From Procambarus clarkii (Eukaryota > Arthropoda > Malacostraca > Decapoda > Cambaridae): a stretch of DNA of 64,000 nt. A program made the position numbers and the translations under genes. The number at the start of each line of letters is the position of its first letter. The first letter of the stretch is position 1. The notes below the pieces were generated by a model. The model was not told the origin of the DNA, made no database searches, and worked only from the letters and a program-made list of their open reading frames with translations. This document shows, piece after piece, positions 32,380-42,929 of this stretch. The stretch is taken from positions 27,050,783 to 27,114,782 of the forward strand of contig NC_091181.1 in the NCBI RefSeq assembly GCF_040958095.1, written 5' to 3'.

Positions 32380-32580
32380 CCCATACAAGGAAGGTAAGGG
32401 AACTCTCAACGAAAAGTGCCATGACAATACGTTTATATATATCACTTGGAAGATATCAGGATAAAGATTTGAGATAGGATAGGGAGAGAAGGAATGGTGA
32501 CAAACCATTTGGAAAGTCAGGGATTGAACGCTAACCTGCATGAGGCGAGACCATCACTCCCGCTTCATGCAGGTTAATCT
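32380..32580 (-). mobile_element. SINE family 2
   Basis: It shares CTCAACGAAAAGTGCCATGA, TATATCACTTGGAAGATATC, AGGATAAAGATTTGAGAT and ACCATTTGGAAAGTC with 54925-55130. The head ends in a 15-bp inverted repeat around AACCTGCATGA. Confidence 0.7.
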
Positions 32581-32660
32581 TTATAATATATTACTGAATG
32601 TAATACATGTGCGGCCTGTATAAGCATGGGGCCCCCTAAAAAAAAAAGTCTAAGTGACAA

Positions 32661-33394
32661 AAGTAAGTAATTATCAAAAGAAGGCACCAAACTGGGAAGG
32701 CTATGTAGCTATGAGTTAAGCGAGTATAGCCAATACGCAACCTCACCAGAGCCGTTTCCCATCGCCAGTTACGGTGGTAGGAGGATGGGCATGAGAATAC
32801 ACAACTCTTAAGAGTACGCAGTTTGTTACTAGTAACAAAAGATCAACAATCCTGCCAACGGGTAAGGATGGAGGAATGAATAACTGGATAAAAGTCGGAA
32901 TAAGGAATACTTTTACGAGAGATGGGACAAGAGCGGACAGCTTCCCTAATGGCAGCATTCCGCACGCTCATTTAAAAGACACCAATATGGCTGGGAACCC
33001 AGCAAAACTCAACTGACTTAAATTTACTGTGAATAAGAAACAGCCAATGCTGAATCTCGACAACCACTGGATGAACCGGTTTAAAGGACCCGAGAGCCAT
33101 GAGGGCACTACGAGAGTCAACGACAACTACAAAGGGAGATTGACAACGAGAAAGCAGGAGACGAAGAGCATAGAGAATAGCATAAAGTTTCGCTGTGAAA
33201 ATGCTAGTCTACGGAGGTAGGCGATTAATCTTAGTAGCCACATATAAGTTCTGTCAGGAAAAACAACAGAGTAGCCTACACCGTCCGCAGACTTAGACCC
33301 ATCGGTGAAGATGGAAACGGAATGGGAGTGCGAAGAAAAGTGCTCAAGGAAAAGGCATTTCAGAACCGTAGGAGTGGTAAAAGCTTTAGTGATC
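32661..33394 (-). mobile_element. I/Nimb-like LINE, truncated copy (RNase H part)
   Basis: It matches the 3' part of the LINE at 36093-42340. The minus strand keeps FTDGSKSADGVGYSVVFPD of RNase H. It lacks the bases equivalent to about 36148-36412 (C-terminal zinc knuckle) and has frameshifts. A SINE interrupts it at about 33396. Confidence 0.88.
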
Positions 33395-33395
33395 T

Positions 33396-33645
33396 TCTTG
33401 AGGTTATCTTGAGATGATTTCGGGGCTTTTTTTAGTGTCCCCGCGGCCCGGTCCTCGACCAGGCCTCCACCCCCAGGAAGCAGCCCGTGACAGCTGACTA
33501 ACACCCAGGTACCTATTTTACTGCTAGGTAACAGGGGCATAGGGTGAAAGAAACTGCCCATTGTTTCTCGCCGGCGCCTGGGATCGAACCCAGGACCACA
33601 GGATCACAAGTCCAGCGTGCTGTCCGCTCGACCGACCGGCTCCCA
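33396..33645 (-). mobile_element. tRNA-derived SINE (family 1) nested in LINE
   Basis: A complete minus-strand family-1 SINE: tail CTTGAGGTTATCTTGAGATG, GCGGCCCGGTCCTCG, body CAGCCCGTGACAGCTGACTA, and head with CGCCTGGGATCGAACCC and CCAGCGTGCTGTCCGCTCGA. LINE sequence resumes after it. A GTGAT on both sides may be a short target duplication. Confidence 0.9.
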
Positions 33646-33649
33646 TGTG

Positions 33650-33810
33650 ATGATGTAGGTAAAGTAGGTACAAAACTGCGGGGGCGGGGACTCTCCACGG
33701 GGGCATGGAAGGAACAACACGAGGAGAAAGATTAGAAATACGAACTGAAAGAGAATGTAAGTGACAGAGCAAATGGCAAGGCCCGAGACATGACATGCAA
33801 ATATTAATTC
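33650..33810 (-). mobile_element. I/Nimb-like LINE, continuation past the SINE
   Basis: GTACAAAACTGCGGGGGCGG, CTCCACGGGGGCATGGAAGG and GAACAACACGAGGAGAAA correspond to 37090-37150 of the full element. Confidence 0.8.
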
Positions 33811-33984
33811 AAGTTTACTAAAGGACCACCCATCTCAAGTGACCTCAACAGGGACAGAAGGCCAGTAACTTGTCAAAGGTCTCCCCATTATTTCCAAAAA
33901 AATAATTTGCAGCTGAATTTTGAACCATAGTATTAGTGCGATCTTCCTCCTGTCACCAACATTAATTGGAAATCATTAGACTGC

Positions 33985-34165
33985 AATAATAGTCCAGGAT
34001 GGACCAAAAAGTCATCACACCCTTTATTTTCAGATTCCAAAACGCTATGCGTATTAGTGGCTTTAGGCACAGTATGTACTAGCTCTGTCTAGAAATCCAA
34101 TATTCTGTTTGTTACGCATCTTGTATGTACTTTTACCTGAATAAACATTTATTTATTATTATTAT
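33985..34165 (+). repeat. Penelope UTR fragment plus repeat X
   Basis: AATAGTCCAGGATGGACCAA (33990) matches the Penelope-associated core. AACGCTATGCGTATTAGTGG (34038) opens repeat X, which ends in TTACCTGAATAAACATTTAT and (ATT)n. Confidence 0.6.
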
Positions 34166-34169
34166 TATT

Positions 34170-35660
34170 TATGTGTGGGTTGGATGTCTTATGTAAATAC
34201 ACATACAAAACAAAACAATGTATATGCATATACGTAGAATACAACTATAACATGCACTGGTCAACAAGGAGGTCTGGTCAGAGACTGGGCCGCAGGATCG
34301 TTTATCCCCAAAATCAACACAAGGGAACTGGCACACAAGAGAACATGGATAAATGAATAAAAACATTACAGTATATTGTATATGAATATACAATAGGCTG
34401 TATGAGTTATATCTTCCCTTTGCATGTTCAATTTAATAAAAACAGTGGAAGGAAATTAATAGACTAGTAACGTTTCTGGGAAGCATGTATTTATTTATTA
34501 AATGTGACATGATACGCAATATTGAAAATGATTAGCCATGAGGTTATGGATGAATGTCAGATCATACACAGATGAAGAGTCAGTGGCATCTACAACACAC
34601 AATGTTAACAGTTCATACATTTCACAGGAATATATCATATTACTTACGGTAGTAACAGATGTTACAGGTCTTTTTACGCATTGTTTTACACACACGTGTT
34701 GATCCCTTGAACTTTTCTTGTCATTCTTTCCTATGTTATTAGATATATTTTCCAAGTACAAAATAATTAGTAATCATAAATTCTTAAAAATTTGTACCAC
34801 TGTTAATAGCCGATTTATTCTCTCACAAAATATTTACAATTACAATTTTATAAAGCAAAAAGATGTAAGAATGATAATATTTGTATAAGGTTTTTAATTA
34901 TATACTGGACATAAATAAGTAGATACAGTTTAAGTAACTTTCTTGACATGCACAGAACAATTCATAATATACAGGTACAGTATATAATACAGCACTTCGT
35001 AAAACAAAATAAAGTTAATGTTGGTCAGATTGGAGATTGACTAGTATTGTATATACAAAGTTTAGTTCAAGCACAATCCACATTAGCAACACTACAGAGC
35101 AACTAGCATCACTAAAACTAAAACCTTGTTGTATTTTGTAAAACTTTGTTCACTTATTTAGGCAGTTAATGTATATAAATGCATACAGTAATGTATTGTA
35201 TATGTCTTGCCTATTTTAATCAAATTCACCAGTGAAACAACTTTTTAACTGTTATATTTAACTAAGCTTTCCAATATTAAAAAAGAAACTTTCAAAGCCA
35301 AACAATTATACATTTCACAACATTATAAATAAAGTGATCATTGTGTTAGGCTAGCAAATGAGGGAGTGTTGGTCTCTAATTATGTTTACTACATCTTCTG
35401 GAATATGGTACAATATAACCATATCTACACTGGCTTGTCATAAGAACTCCAAATTTATGTACAGTATACCCAGCCAAATAAGGTAGATATACTGTCCAAT
35501 CTTATTTGGCCTGGTCTGTGGTAGTACCATGACCCAAATAATGGGTTGGCACATTAATACTGTTCACAAGCCTGCAATGAGGCAATTTAATTGCCCCTGC
35601 TGGAGGGTCTCGTCAAAAGAATATCCATTTCACTTGGTGTAAGGTTTCTCACATTCCTCA
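34170..35660. other. AT-rich DNA, no gene seen
   Basis: A SINE-tail-like GGTCTGGTCAGAGACTGGGC lies at about 34270. Otherwise AT-rich and apparently single copy. It lies downstream of SYS1 (minus strand), so part could be transcribed. Confidence 0.4.
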
Positions 35661-35905
35661 CCCATATCCTCAACCACTGAAAAAACCTGTTCACATGCAA
35701 ACATGTGACATTAGAAAGAACTTTTTCAGTGTCAGAGTAGTTAGTAAATGGAATGCACTAGGAAGTGATATGGTGGAGGCTGGCTTCATACACAGTTTCA
35801 AATGTAGATATGATGGAGCCTAGTAGGCTCAGGAATCTATACACCAATTGATTTACGGGACCAAAGAGCCAAAGCTCAACCTTTGCAAGCACAACTAGGC
35901 GAGTA
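35660..35905 (+). mobile_element. CR1-like LINE 3' end
   Basis: The plus strand reads FFSVSRVVSKWNALGSDMVE then FIHSFKCRYD, the extreme C-terminus of CR1-like ORF2, followed by GGGACCAAAGAGCCAAAGCT and GCACAACTAGGCGAGTA, the complement of the 3' ends at 30711 and 11925. Confidence 0.75.
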
Positions 35906-36079
35906 AATAAGAGTAGAATAAGTGGAAAATGCACAAGAGGTTAGTGAGACAGTGGAATAAAGTGTAATACAAACAATGATGTGAGGGGTGTGTGACACAC
36001 ACTAATACAATTAGTAGAAGGCAACTCCTCACAGAAGGCAAAATTATATCAAAACAAAATCTGAGGAGTTGGCAAGGCA

Positions 36080-36092
36080 TTATGTTGACTAA
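36080..36092. repeat. Target-site duplication, 3' side of LINE
   Basis: TTATGTTGACTAA, identical to 42341-42353. It marks the insertion of the LINE between them. Confidence 0.92.
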
Positions 36093-36174
36093 GTAAGTAA
36101 GTAATTATCAAAAGAAGGCACCAAACCGGGAAGGCTATGTAGCACCATCAAATACGCAAAATAATCAGAGGGCG

Positions 36175-39100
36175 CTAAATATCACCAAGGATGCCAATAC
36201 GAGAACAAAAACGCATAAGGCGAACGATATCAAAAGTATCCGAGTCACCAAGAATTCTATCGAGGGACAGGTGACCGCGAGGGGCGGTCGGAAAGCAAGA
36301 CACACGCTCGTCCTGGAAGTCAGGACATTCAAGAAGGACATGCACGACCGTAAGAGGGACAATGCAACTAGGACAATAAGGAGCAGGGCGGCGCTCCATC
36401 AAGTGACCATGGGTTAAGCGAGTATGGCCAATACGCAACCTCGCTAGAGCTGTTTCCCACCGCCGGTTACGGTGGAAGGAGGACGGCCACGAGGAAACAC
36501 AACATTTAAGAGTACGTAGCTTGTTACCAGTAACAGACAACCAAGAAGCCTGCCAACGGGTAAGGACTGAGGAATGGATAACCGGGTAAAAGTCGGAATA
36601 CGGAATGCCTTTACGAGAGATGGGACAAGAGCGGACAGCTTCCTTAGCGGCAGCATCCGCACGCTCATTTAAAGACACGCCAATATGGCTGGGAACCCAA
36701 CAAAACTCAACCGACTTAAATTTACTGTGAACGAGAAACAGCCAATGCTGGATCTCGACAACTACCGGATGAACTGGATTAAAGCACCCGAGAGCCATGA
36801 GGGCACTACGAGAGTCAACAACAACCACAAAGGAAGACTGACAACGAGAAAGCAGGAGACGAAGAGCATAGAGAATAGCATAAAGTTCCGCTGTAAAGAT
36901 GCTAGTCTCCGGAGGCAAGCGACACATATAAGTGCGATCAGGAAAAACAACAGAGTAGCCAACACCGTCCGCTGACTTAGACCCATCGGTGAAGACAGAA
37001 ACGGAGCGGGAGTGAGAAGAAAAGTGCTCGAGGAAAAGGCGTTTTAGAACTGTAGGAGGGGTAAAAGCTTTAGTGATACGAGTCAAGGATGTACAAAACC
37101 GCGGAAGAGGGACCCTCCACGGGGGCAAAGAAGGAACAACACGAGGAGAAACATCAGAAATACGAACGGAAAGAGAATCCTGCAGGCGAGATAACCGGAC
37201 AGAAAGAGGGAGGTGGTGAAGAGGAACAGGAACCGCAGGAGGGGTAAAAGTTAAAGCACGACAGAGACGAGAGGAAGGATGTTGCAAGGACCGCGCAAGA
37301 TAGCGAAGACAGTAGCGATCACGGCGGTCCTGGAGAGACAGGAAGCCAGTGTCAACATACAAGCTAAGGACGGGAGTCGAACGAAAGGCACCAGAACTGA
37401 GGCGCAACCCAGTATGGTGCAAAGCATCAAGACGGCGAAGAGTAGAAGGAGAAGCAGACGAGTAAGCAGGGCAACCATAATCGAGCTTAGACAGGACGAG
37501 AGAGGAATGTAAAGCAAGGAGAGTGCGCCTATCTGCCCCCCAAGAAGTATGGGACAAGACCCGAAGGAGGGTAAGGGACTTAGAGCACTCAACACGGAGG
37601 TAAGAGATATGGGGAGACCAAGACAAACGAGTGTCAAGGAATAACCCCAAAAGCTTCGCGGAATCTTTGTATTCAAGGGGATGACCATAAAGTGACAAAG
37701 AGGGACGAAGAACAACCCGTTTCCGCGTAAAAGTCATGGCACAAGTCTTAGAAGTAGAGAACTTGAAGCCATGACCTGTGGCCCAAGACGACACGGCATC
37801 AATCGCAAGTTGAAGCCGGCGTTGAAGGAGAGGCGAATCATCACCCTGACAACAAAGGGTAAGATCATCGACATAGAGAGCGGAGAAGACACCAGAAGGA
37901 AGAGAGGAAAGAAGACCATTGAGGGCAACCAGAAAAAGAGTAGTGCTCAGAACACTACCCTGGGGCACACCTTCGTATTGCTGAAAAGGGGGAGAGAGAG
38001 CGGTACCAAGGCGCACCCGAAAGGAACGACGAGAGAGGAAGCTGCGGAGAAAGAGAGGGAGATGACCACGAAGGCCAAAAGAATGAAGTTGAGATAGGAT
38101 ATGATAACGCCAAGTGGTGTCGTAAGCCTTTTCTAGGTCAAAAAGGACGGCAACAACGGAGGTCTTTGCAGCAAAAGCAGTACGTATATAGACCTCCAAG
38201 TTCACCAGGACATCTGTCGTGCTGCGGCACTTGCGGAAACCAAATTGAGAAGGGGAGAGGAGGTGATGGTGTTCCAGGAACCACATCAGACGAACGTTAA
38301 CCATACGTTCAAAGAGTTTGCAGACACAACTTGTGAGAGCAATAGGGCGAAAGTCCTTAGGGGAAGTACCCAGAGACCCTGGTTTGCGAACAGGGAGGAC
38401 AACGGCATCGAGCCAGTCCTCAGGGACTGACGACGACTCCCAGATCCGATTATACAGACTCAGTAAATACTGAGACGTGCTCGGAGGGAGATGGCGAAGC
38501 ATCTCATAATGAATACCATCGGAGCCCGCCGCCGTAGAACCGCAGAGGGCCAGGGCAGAACGAAGTTCAGAGAGAGAGAAGGGATCATTATAGGGAAGCT
38601 GAAGATGAGTGCAGAAATCTAAAGGACGAGACTCAAGGACAGGTTTACGAAGAAGGAAAGATTGGGGAAGATGAAGACCAGAGCTAACAGAAGAAAAGTG
38701 GGAACCCAGTTCGGAAGCGACCTGCAACGGGTCCGCCACAAGAGTATCATGGAGGTGAAGGACCGGTGAAACATCGGGAACGAACTTGCCCGCTATCTTG
38801 CGGATACGCTTCCAGATCTGGGCCAGAGGGGTTTCGGACGTAATTGTCGAGACATAAGATGCCCAACATTCACGTTTAGCCGTACGGATGGCCCTACGGG
38901 CCACCGCACTCGCTTTCCGAAAGAAAAGAAAAGAATCGGTCGTCTGCCTACGGCGGTGCTTCTTCCAGGCTGCACGCTTACAGCGGACAGCCCGAGCACA
39001 GTCCGCATTCCACCAGGGAACGCACTTCCGTGGACCCCGAGAGGAAGAGCGAGGAATAGAGCGGAGGGCAGCGTCGAAGACAGTGTCATGAAAAAGGAGG

Positions 39101-39900
39101 AGAGCGCGAGAGAGGGGCAGAAGGGAGAGGTCAGAGAGAGTAGCACTGAGGGAAAACAGGGTCCAGTCCGCCTTAGCAAACTGCCACCTAGGGAAAGAGA
39201 GGGAAGGGCGAAAAGAGAAAAAGGAAACAAGGATGGGGAAATGATCACTTCCATGGAGGTCATCAAGAACCTGCCATGTGAAATCTAAGTAAAGAGAAGA
39301 AGAGCAGAGAGAAAGATCAAGACAAGAAAGGGTGCGAGTTCGAGAGTCCAAATGAGTGGGCTCACCAGAATTCAGAAGAGACAGGGAAGAAGAGAGGAGA
39401 AACGGCTCAAGGAGGCGACCCCGGGTATTCGTCAGAACGTCACCCCAAAGAGAATGACGACAATTGAAGTCACCCAGCAGGAGCACAGGCTCCGGCAAGG
39501 AGTCTAGGAGGTGTTTCAAATCAGGAAGAGAGAGCGGGACACTCGGGGGGAGATAAATGGAACAAACTGTGTAACATTTCCCCACAAAGATACGAGCAGC
39601 AGAACAATGGAGAGGCGAAGGAAAAAGTAAAGGAACAAAGGGAACATCAGCCCGAATCAAGAGAGCAGAAGAATTAGAAGCCCCAGCAATGGCTGGGGGG
39701 GGGGAGAGAAAGGAATAGCCACGAAAACGACCAGGACGAGCACCAAGCATCGGCTCCTGGAGACAGACACAAAGGGGCGAAAACCGCGAAACCAGAAGTT
39801 GGAGTTCGAGGAAATTGGCGTAATAACCTCGAACGTTCCATTGAAGAATGGACAACGACGAGAAGAGAAAGGACAAAAACAGAGAACAAGGAAGAAACAA
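36175..39900 (-). CDS. LINE ORF2: endonuclease, reverse transcriptase, RNase H
   Basis: A 1241-residue frame without stops. Residues about 17-228 are an APE-type endonuclease (LQWNVRG, LQEP, LLGDFNCRHSLWG, GSDHFP). Residues about 495-765 are the reverse transcriptase: motif A VLFDLEKAYD (D588), EGVPQGSVLS, and ALYVDDLTL (D678, D679). Residues about 966-1090 are RNase H: FTDGSK (D972), TAELYA (E1005), VVDSRSA (D1029), NERADAAAK (D1082). A C-terminal knuckle C1176-x2-C-x7-H-x4-C1192 follows. The protein would nick target DNA, copy the LINE RNA in place and degrade template RNA. The first ATG is assumed to be the start. It begins about 190 bases after the ORF1 stop. Confidence 0.93.
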   Translation of the reverse strand: MFLPCSLFLSFLFSSLSILQWNVRGYYANFLELQLLVSRFSPLCVCLQEPMLGARPGRFRGYSFLSPPPAIAGASNSSALLIRADVPFVPLLFPSPLHCSAARIFVGKCYTVCSIYLPPSVPLSLPDLKHLLDSLPEPVLLLGDFNCRHSLWGDVLTNTRGRLLEPFLLSSSLSLLNSGEPTHLDSRTRTLSCLDLSLCSSSLYLDFTWQVLDDLHGSDHFPILVSFFSFRPSLSFPRWQFAKADWTLFSLSATLSDLSLLPLSRALLLFHDTVFDAALRSIPRSSSRGPRKCVPWWNADCARAVRCKRAAWKKHRRRQTTDSFLFFRKASAVARRAIRTAKRECWASYVSTITSETPLAQIWKRIRKIAGKFVPDVSPVLHLHDTLVADPLQVASELGSHFSSVSSGLHLPQSFLLRKPVLESRPLDFCTHLQLPYNDPFSLSELRSALALCGSTAAGSDGIHYEMLRHLPPSTSQYLLSLYNRIWESSSVPEDWLDAVVLPVRKPGSLGTSPKDFRPIALTSCVCKLFERMVNVRLMWFLEHHHLLSPSQFGFRKCRSTTDVLVNLEVYIRTAFAAKTSVVAVLFDLEKAYDTTWRYHILSQLHSFGLRGHLPLFLRSFLSRRSFRVRLGTALSPPFQQYEGVPQGSVLSTTLFLVALNGLLSSLPSGVFSALYVDDLTLCCQGDDSPLLQRRLQLAIDAVSSWATGHGFKFSTSKTCAMTFTRKRVVLRPSLSLYGHPLEYKDSAKLLGLFLDTRLSWSPHISYLRVECSKSLTLLRVLSHTSWGADRRTLLALHSSLVLSKLDYGCPAYSSASPSTLRRLDALHHTGLRLSSGAFRSTPVLSLYVDTGFLSLQDRRDRYCLRYLARSLQHPSSRLCRALTFTPPAVPVPLHHLPLSVRLSRLQDSLSVRISDVSPRVVPSLPPWRVPLPRFCTSLTRITKAFTPPTVLKRLFLEHFSSHSRSVSVFTDGSKSADGVGYSVVFPDRTYMCRLPPETSIFTAELYAILYALRLLLSRCQSSFVVVVDSRSALMALGCFNPVHPVVVEIQHWLFLVHSKFKSVEFCWVPSHIGVSLNERADAAAKEAVRSCPISRKGIPYSDFYPVIHSSVLTRWQASWLSVTGNKLRTLKCCVSSWPSSFHRNRRWETALARLRIGHTRLTHGHLMERRPAPYCPSCIVPLTVVHVLLECPDFQDERVSCFPTAPRGHLSLDRILGDSDTFDIVRLMRFCSRIGILGDI

Positions 39901-40092
39901 AGGCGAAAGACCAACAGAGCACGTTAAAGAATATCAGGGTCGGGATCAGGGTCAGCAAAGTCAGGGTTAGGGGGCATGGGTAAACTGAGCAAAGACGGAG
40001 GGAAGGAAACGGGAGAACAGATCAGAGGTGGGCGGGCAGGGTCCGGAGGAGGAGGAGGAGGAGGAGGAGGAGGAGACAACGGAGAGGAGCAG

Positions 40093-41841
40093 TCAAGGGG
40101 GAGTAGAAAGAGAGGAGCGCACCCCAGCAAGAGCAGCAACCGAAAGGGAAGCAGGGGCCAAAGAAACCTCCATAGCAGGAACAGGGGGCGCAAGCACTGA
40201 AACGGGAGTGGAAGGAGCAACAGAGCCAGAAGGAGGAGCTGAGGAAGAAAGCGAAGCCTTCTTACCCGCCGGGGAAGAGGAAGGAGAGGAGCCAGGCTTA
40301 CGCTTCTGACTTAAAGAGACCGGTGTCCCAGCAACTACGTACCGGGCAACGGACTCCAGTGTCTCAACAGGAGAAGCCGAACGAGAGCACACACGACGGC
40401 CGTTAGGAGAGCGATGGACATCCGCCCGCACCGACAGGCGGCGGGGAGAGCCGATAGATGGAGGAAGAGGATGGGAAGGAGGATCGGAGGGGGACGAGGA
40501 AGGAGACACAGAAGACACGACAGACCGGGTAGAAGGAAGGGGAACCCCAGACAGAGGACCAGGAGGAGGATCCTTCGGGAGAGAACCCAAAGGGACAGAG
40601 GAGGGGGCAGTGGGCGCATCAGGGTCCAAGGCCTGGAAACGGTTGTGAGTCTGAGGAAGGCGGGAAGGACGAGGAGAGGAAGAGCGCAACACGCGAGCAT
40701 AAGAGATATTAGCATAAGGCGGGAGCCGGCGAACCTGGCGCCTCACCTCAGGAAAAGATAAACGCTCCCGGTGCTTCAAGTTGAGGACGGCTGCCTCAAG
40801 CTTGTAATGGACACACGCACGGGAGAAGGTAGGATGGGCCTCACCGCAGTTGAGGCAACGAGCCTGGGGAGAAGCGCACTCCGACTTAGAGTGACCTTCG
40901 CCACCACACAAAGGACAGAGAGAGACAGTCCCGGAGCAGCGGAGGGCACCATGCCCAAACCTCCAGCACTTGTTGCAGAGCCGAGGAGAAGGAATGTACT
41001 CCTGGACAGAGCACCTGGCACCAGCAAGAATGACAGAGGGTGGAAGGGTCCTACCATCAAAGGTAATCTTCACAACCCGGAGGGGTTGACGGCGACTACC
41101 ACGAGGGGGACGAGTAAACGTGTCCACCTGGAGAATAGAATGGCCCTGGGCAGCGAGGATATGTCGAATATCGTCGTGGCAGTCGCGTAGGTCCCGAACA
41201 CCGGTCGCAACATGGGGCGGGAGCAAAATAGTGCCAACACTGGCATTCAACTGGACGTTCTTCGAGACCCGAACGGGGGTCTCGCCAAGGCAGGATAAGG
41301 CAGCCAAGCGGGAAGCAGCATCCTGAGAAGGAGCAGCAACGACACGCGTACCGAGACGAGTGGGGTTAAAAGTAATGGAGGCATCCACGGAATCAATGAG
41401 ATGTCGATGAAGGGAGAAATCGTCAGGAGGCGCAGAATCAAGAGGGAGGAGATCAAAATATTTGGCCCACGAAGCGGGACCAAACAAGGCTTGATAGGTA
41501 GCAGAACTGGAAGGAATCGAGCGAGGGCGGCCGTGACGAGAACGGCGGTGAGAACCCCCAGAGAGAGAGGGGTTAAAAGGCGCAGTAGTAACAACTAGAG
41601 AAGGAGCCGCGCCAGGGGACGAGGTAGTCACCACTGGGGGCTTGGGGCTCGACCCAACCACAGAGGAGGGAGGGGAGCCAGGGGAAGGAGTCAGAGAGGC
41701 CAAAGGAGGAGCAAGGTCGGGGCCCAATGCAGCGGAGGCTACAGAGCCCGGTCTTCCAATACGGACCGACTCGGGGGCTTGGTCGCCCACCCCACGAGCC
41801 TGAAAAGGTAAGCCAGAAGCAGCCGAAACAGGGGTTATCAT
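40093..41841 (-). CDS. LINE ORF1: gag-like nucleic-acid binding protein
   Basis: A 582-residue frame. The N-terminal about 100 residues and the C-terminal about 200 are Pro/Ser-rich and probably disordered. The middle (about 110-285) is the conserved domain of I-type ORF1 proteins. Three zinc knuckles follow at about 289-343: CNKCWRFGHGALRC, CPLCGGEGHSKSEC and CLNCGEAHPTFSRAC. It should bind LINE RNA and form the ribonucleoprotein with ORF2. A (GGA)n tract at 40048-40074 just downstream of its stop lies in an overlapping frame that stays open to 39924, so a short frameshift extension cannot be excluded. Confidence 0.9.
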   Translation of the reverse strand: MITPVSAASGLPFQARGVGDQAPESVRIGRPGSVASAALGPDLAPPLASLTPSPGSPPSSVVGSSPKPPVVTTSSPGAAPSLVVTTAPFNPSLSGGSHRRSRHGRPRSIPSSSATYQALFGPASWAKYFDLLPLDSAPPDDFSLHRHLIDSVDASITFNPTRLGTRVVAAPSQDAASRLAALSCLGETPVRVSKNVQLNASVGTILLPPHVATGVRDLRDCHDDIRHILAAQGHSILQVDTFTRPPRGSRRQPLRVVKITFDGRTLPPSVILAGARCSVQEYIPSPRLCNKCWRFGHGALRCSGTVSLCPLCGGEGHSKSECASPQARCLNCGEAHPTFSRACVHYKLEAAVLNLKHRERLSFPEVRRQVRRLPPYANISYARVLRSSSPRPSRLPQTHNRFQALDPDAPTAPSSVPLGSLPKDPPPGPLSGVPLPSTRSVVSSVSPSSSPSDPPSHPLPPSIGSPRRLSVRADVHRSPNGRRVCSRSASPVETLESVARYVVAGTPVSLSQKRKPGSSPSSSPAGKKASLSSSAPPSGSVAPSTPVSVLAPPVPAMEVSLAPASLSVAALAGVRSSLSTPP

Positions 41842-42340
41842 CTTGACGAAATTACGAATTCACTCACGAATGTGCCCCCACACCCACCATGGAGCCACAA
41901 TTAGAGGCAGGACACCCAACAAGAAGCTATCGCCGATCTTGTCGGGGCCTCCTAGGGGTGCGTCGTGAGTATACGCCCCACAAACGCCACCTTAAGAAAC
42001 CGACAGTCCGTCGAGATCGGGTTCAGTGACGAAGTGGGGATTGACAATAAAAGGTTCCCCTCGCGCTCGACGTCGGGTACTGCAGTTCTACGGGTGCAAG
42101 AGTATGCCTCCTCAAGCACCCGGGCGTCAAAGTAGAAGAAGTCCAAGGGAAGAACCAGAACGAGCAAAAGGTCGGCAGGAAACGGCAAGCAGATAGGAGA
42201 AGAGGGGGGAGAAAAACGAAACAGAAGGAAAAGGAAAAGATGCCCAGCAGAATTGGAGAGGACGGCAGCAGGAGCACAAGGCTAGAAAAGGACAGAGGAC
42301 TGTCCCAAGGAGCATCACACTCCGGCAGCCGCCCACTAAG
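41842..42340 (-). promoter_or_regulatory. LINE 5' UTR, presumed internal promoter
   Basis: A GC-rich leader of 499 bases between the target duplication and ORF1. I-type elements usually carry an internal Pol II promoter here, but no motif was identified. Open frames on the minus strand in this region are short. Confidence 0.5.
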
Positions 42341-42353
42341 TTATGTTGACTAA
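42341..42353. repeat. Target-site duplication, 5' side of LINE
   Basis: TTATGTTGACTAA, identical to 36080-36092. Confidence 0.92.
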
Positions 42354-42798
42354 ATCAAGGTCAAGAGGCAAAGCCTAGACTGATCACCCTCACCATTAAA
42401 GGCCAAGAAGCAAGAACCATGGAAAACACCTTGCTAAATTCAAATAAATTAGACGAAAACAAATTACAGTACCAATTTATATCTTGTCACATATCCAAAT
42501 ATGCCGCTTCATGATTTCTGAAACCTTGGATATGAATGTTTTCAAATCTAAGGCTTTCCTAGCCTTTTGTCTGTGATTTACTTAAGGTTGATTTAGAGTT
42601 TTCTACTTTCCTAAAGGGATGAATAAAGAAAAATGATGGAATCCCAGACCAGTCTGCTCTCCACTTTCTAACAAGAGATGTGGGGCTGTTAGCACCATTG
42701 AATGGTGGACTTGCCCATTGCTTCCTGTAAACTCTTAAATACTGAACAACAGTATTTTGAAATGAGAAATGATGATTAGTATATACTGTATATGCAAG

Positions 42799-42925
42799 TA
42801 CGTAATTATCAAGTAATTATCAAAAGAAGGCACCAAACCGGGAAGGCTATGTAGCACTATCAAATGTGTGGGATATTCAAAAGGCGCTAAATATCACTAA
42901 GGATGATGCCAATATGACTGTACTA
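42799..42925 (-). mobile_element. I/Nimb-like LINE 3' fragment
   Basis: AATTATCAAAAGAAGGCACC, AAACCGGGAAGGCTATGTAG and GGCGCTAAATATCACTAAGG match 36100-36195 of the full LINE. It is 5'-truncated with a duplicated AGTAATTATCA at the tail. Confidence 0.85.
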
Positions 42926-42929
42926 AACA

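Larger units (their letters stand above)
36093..42340 (-). mobile_element. Full-length I/Nimb-type LINE
   Basis: A 6.25-kb non-LTR retrotransposon on the minus strand with a 499-bp 5' UTR (42340-41842), ORF1 (gag-like), ORF2 (endonuclease, reverse transcriptase, RNase H) and a short 3' UTR ending in repeats of TTAC (plus strand GTAAGTAAGTAA). A 13-bp target duplication flanks it. Both ORFs are open and catalytic residues look intact, so it is young. The EEP-RT-RNase H order with three CCHC knuckles in ORF1 fits the I superclade. Nimb is my best guess and is not proven. Confidence 0.92.

Noticed and set aside
36685-39288. Lys/Arg-rich frames opposite LINE ORF2
   Set aside because: They are antisense shadows of a strongly biased coding sequence, as are the frames on either strand at 39657-41600.
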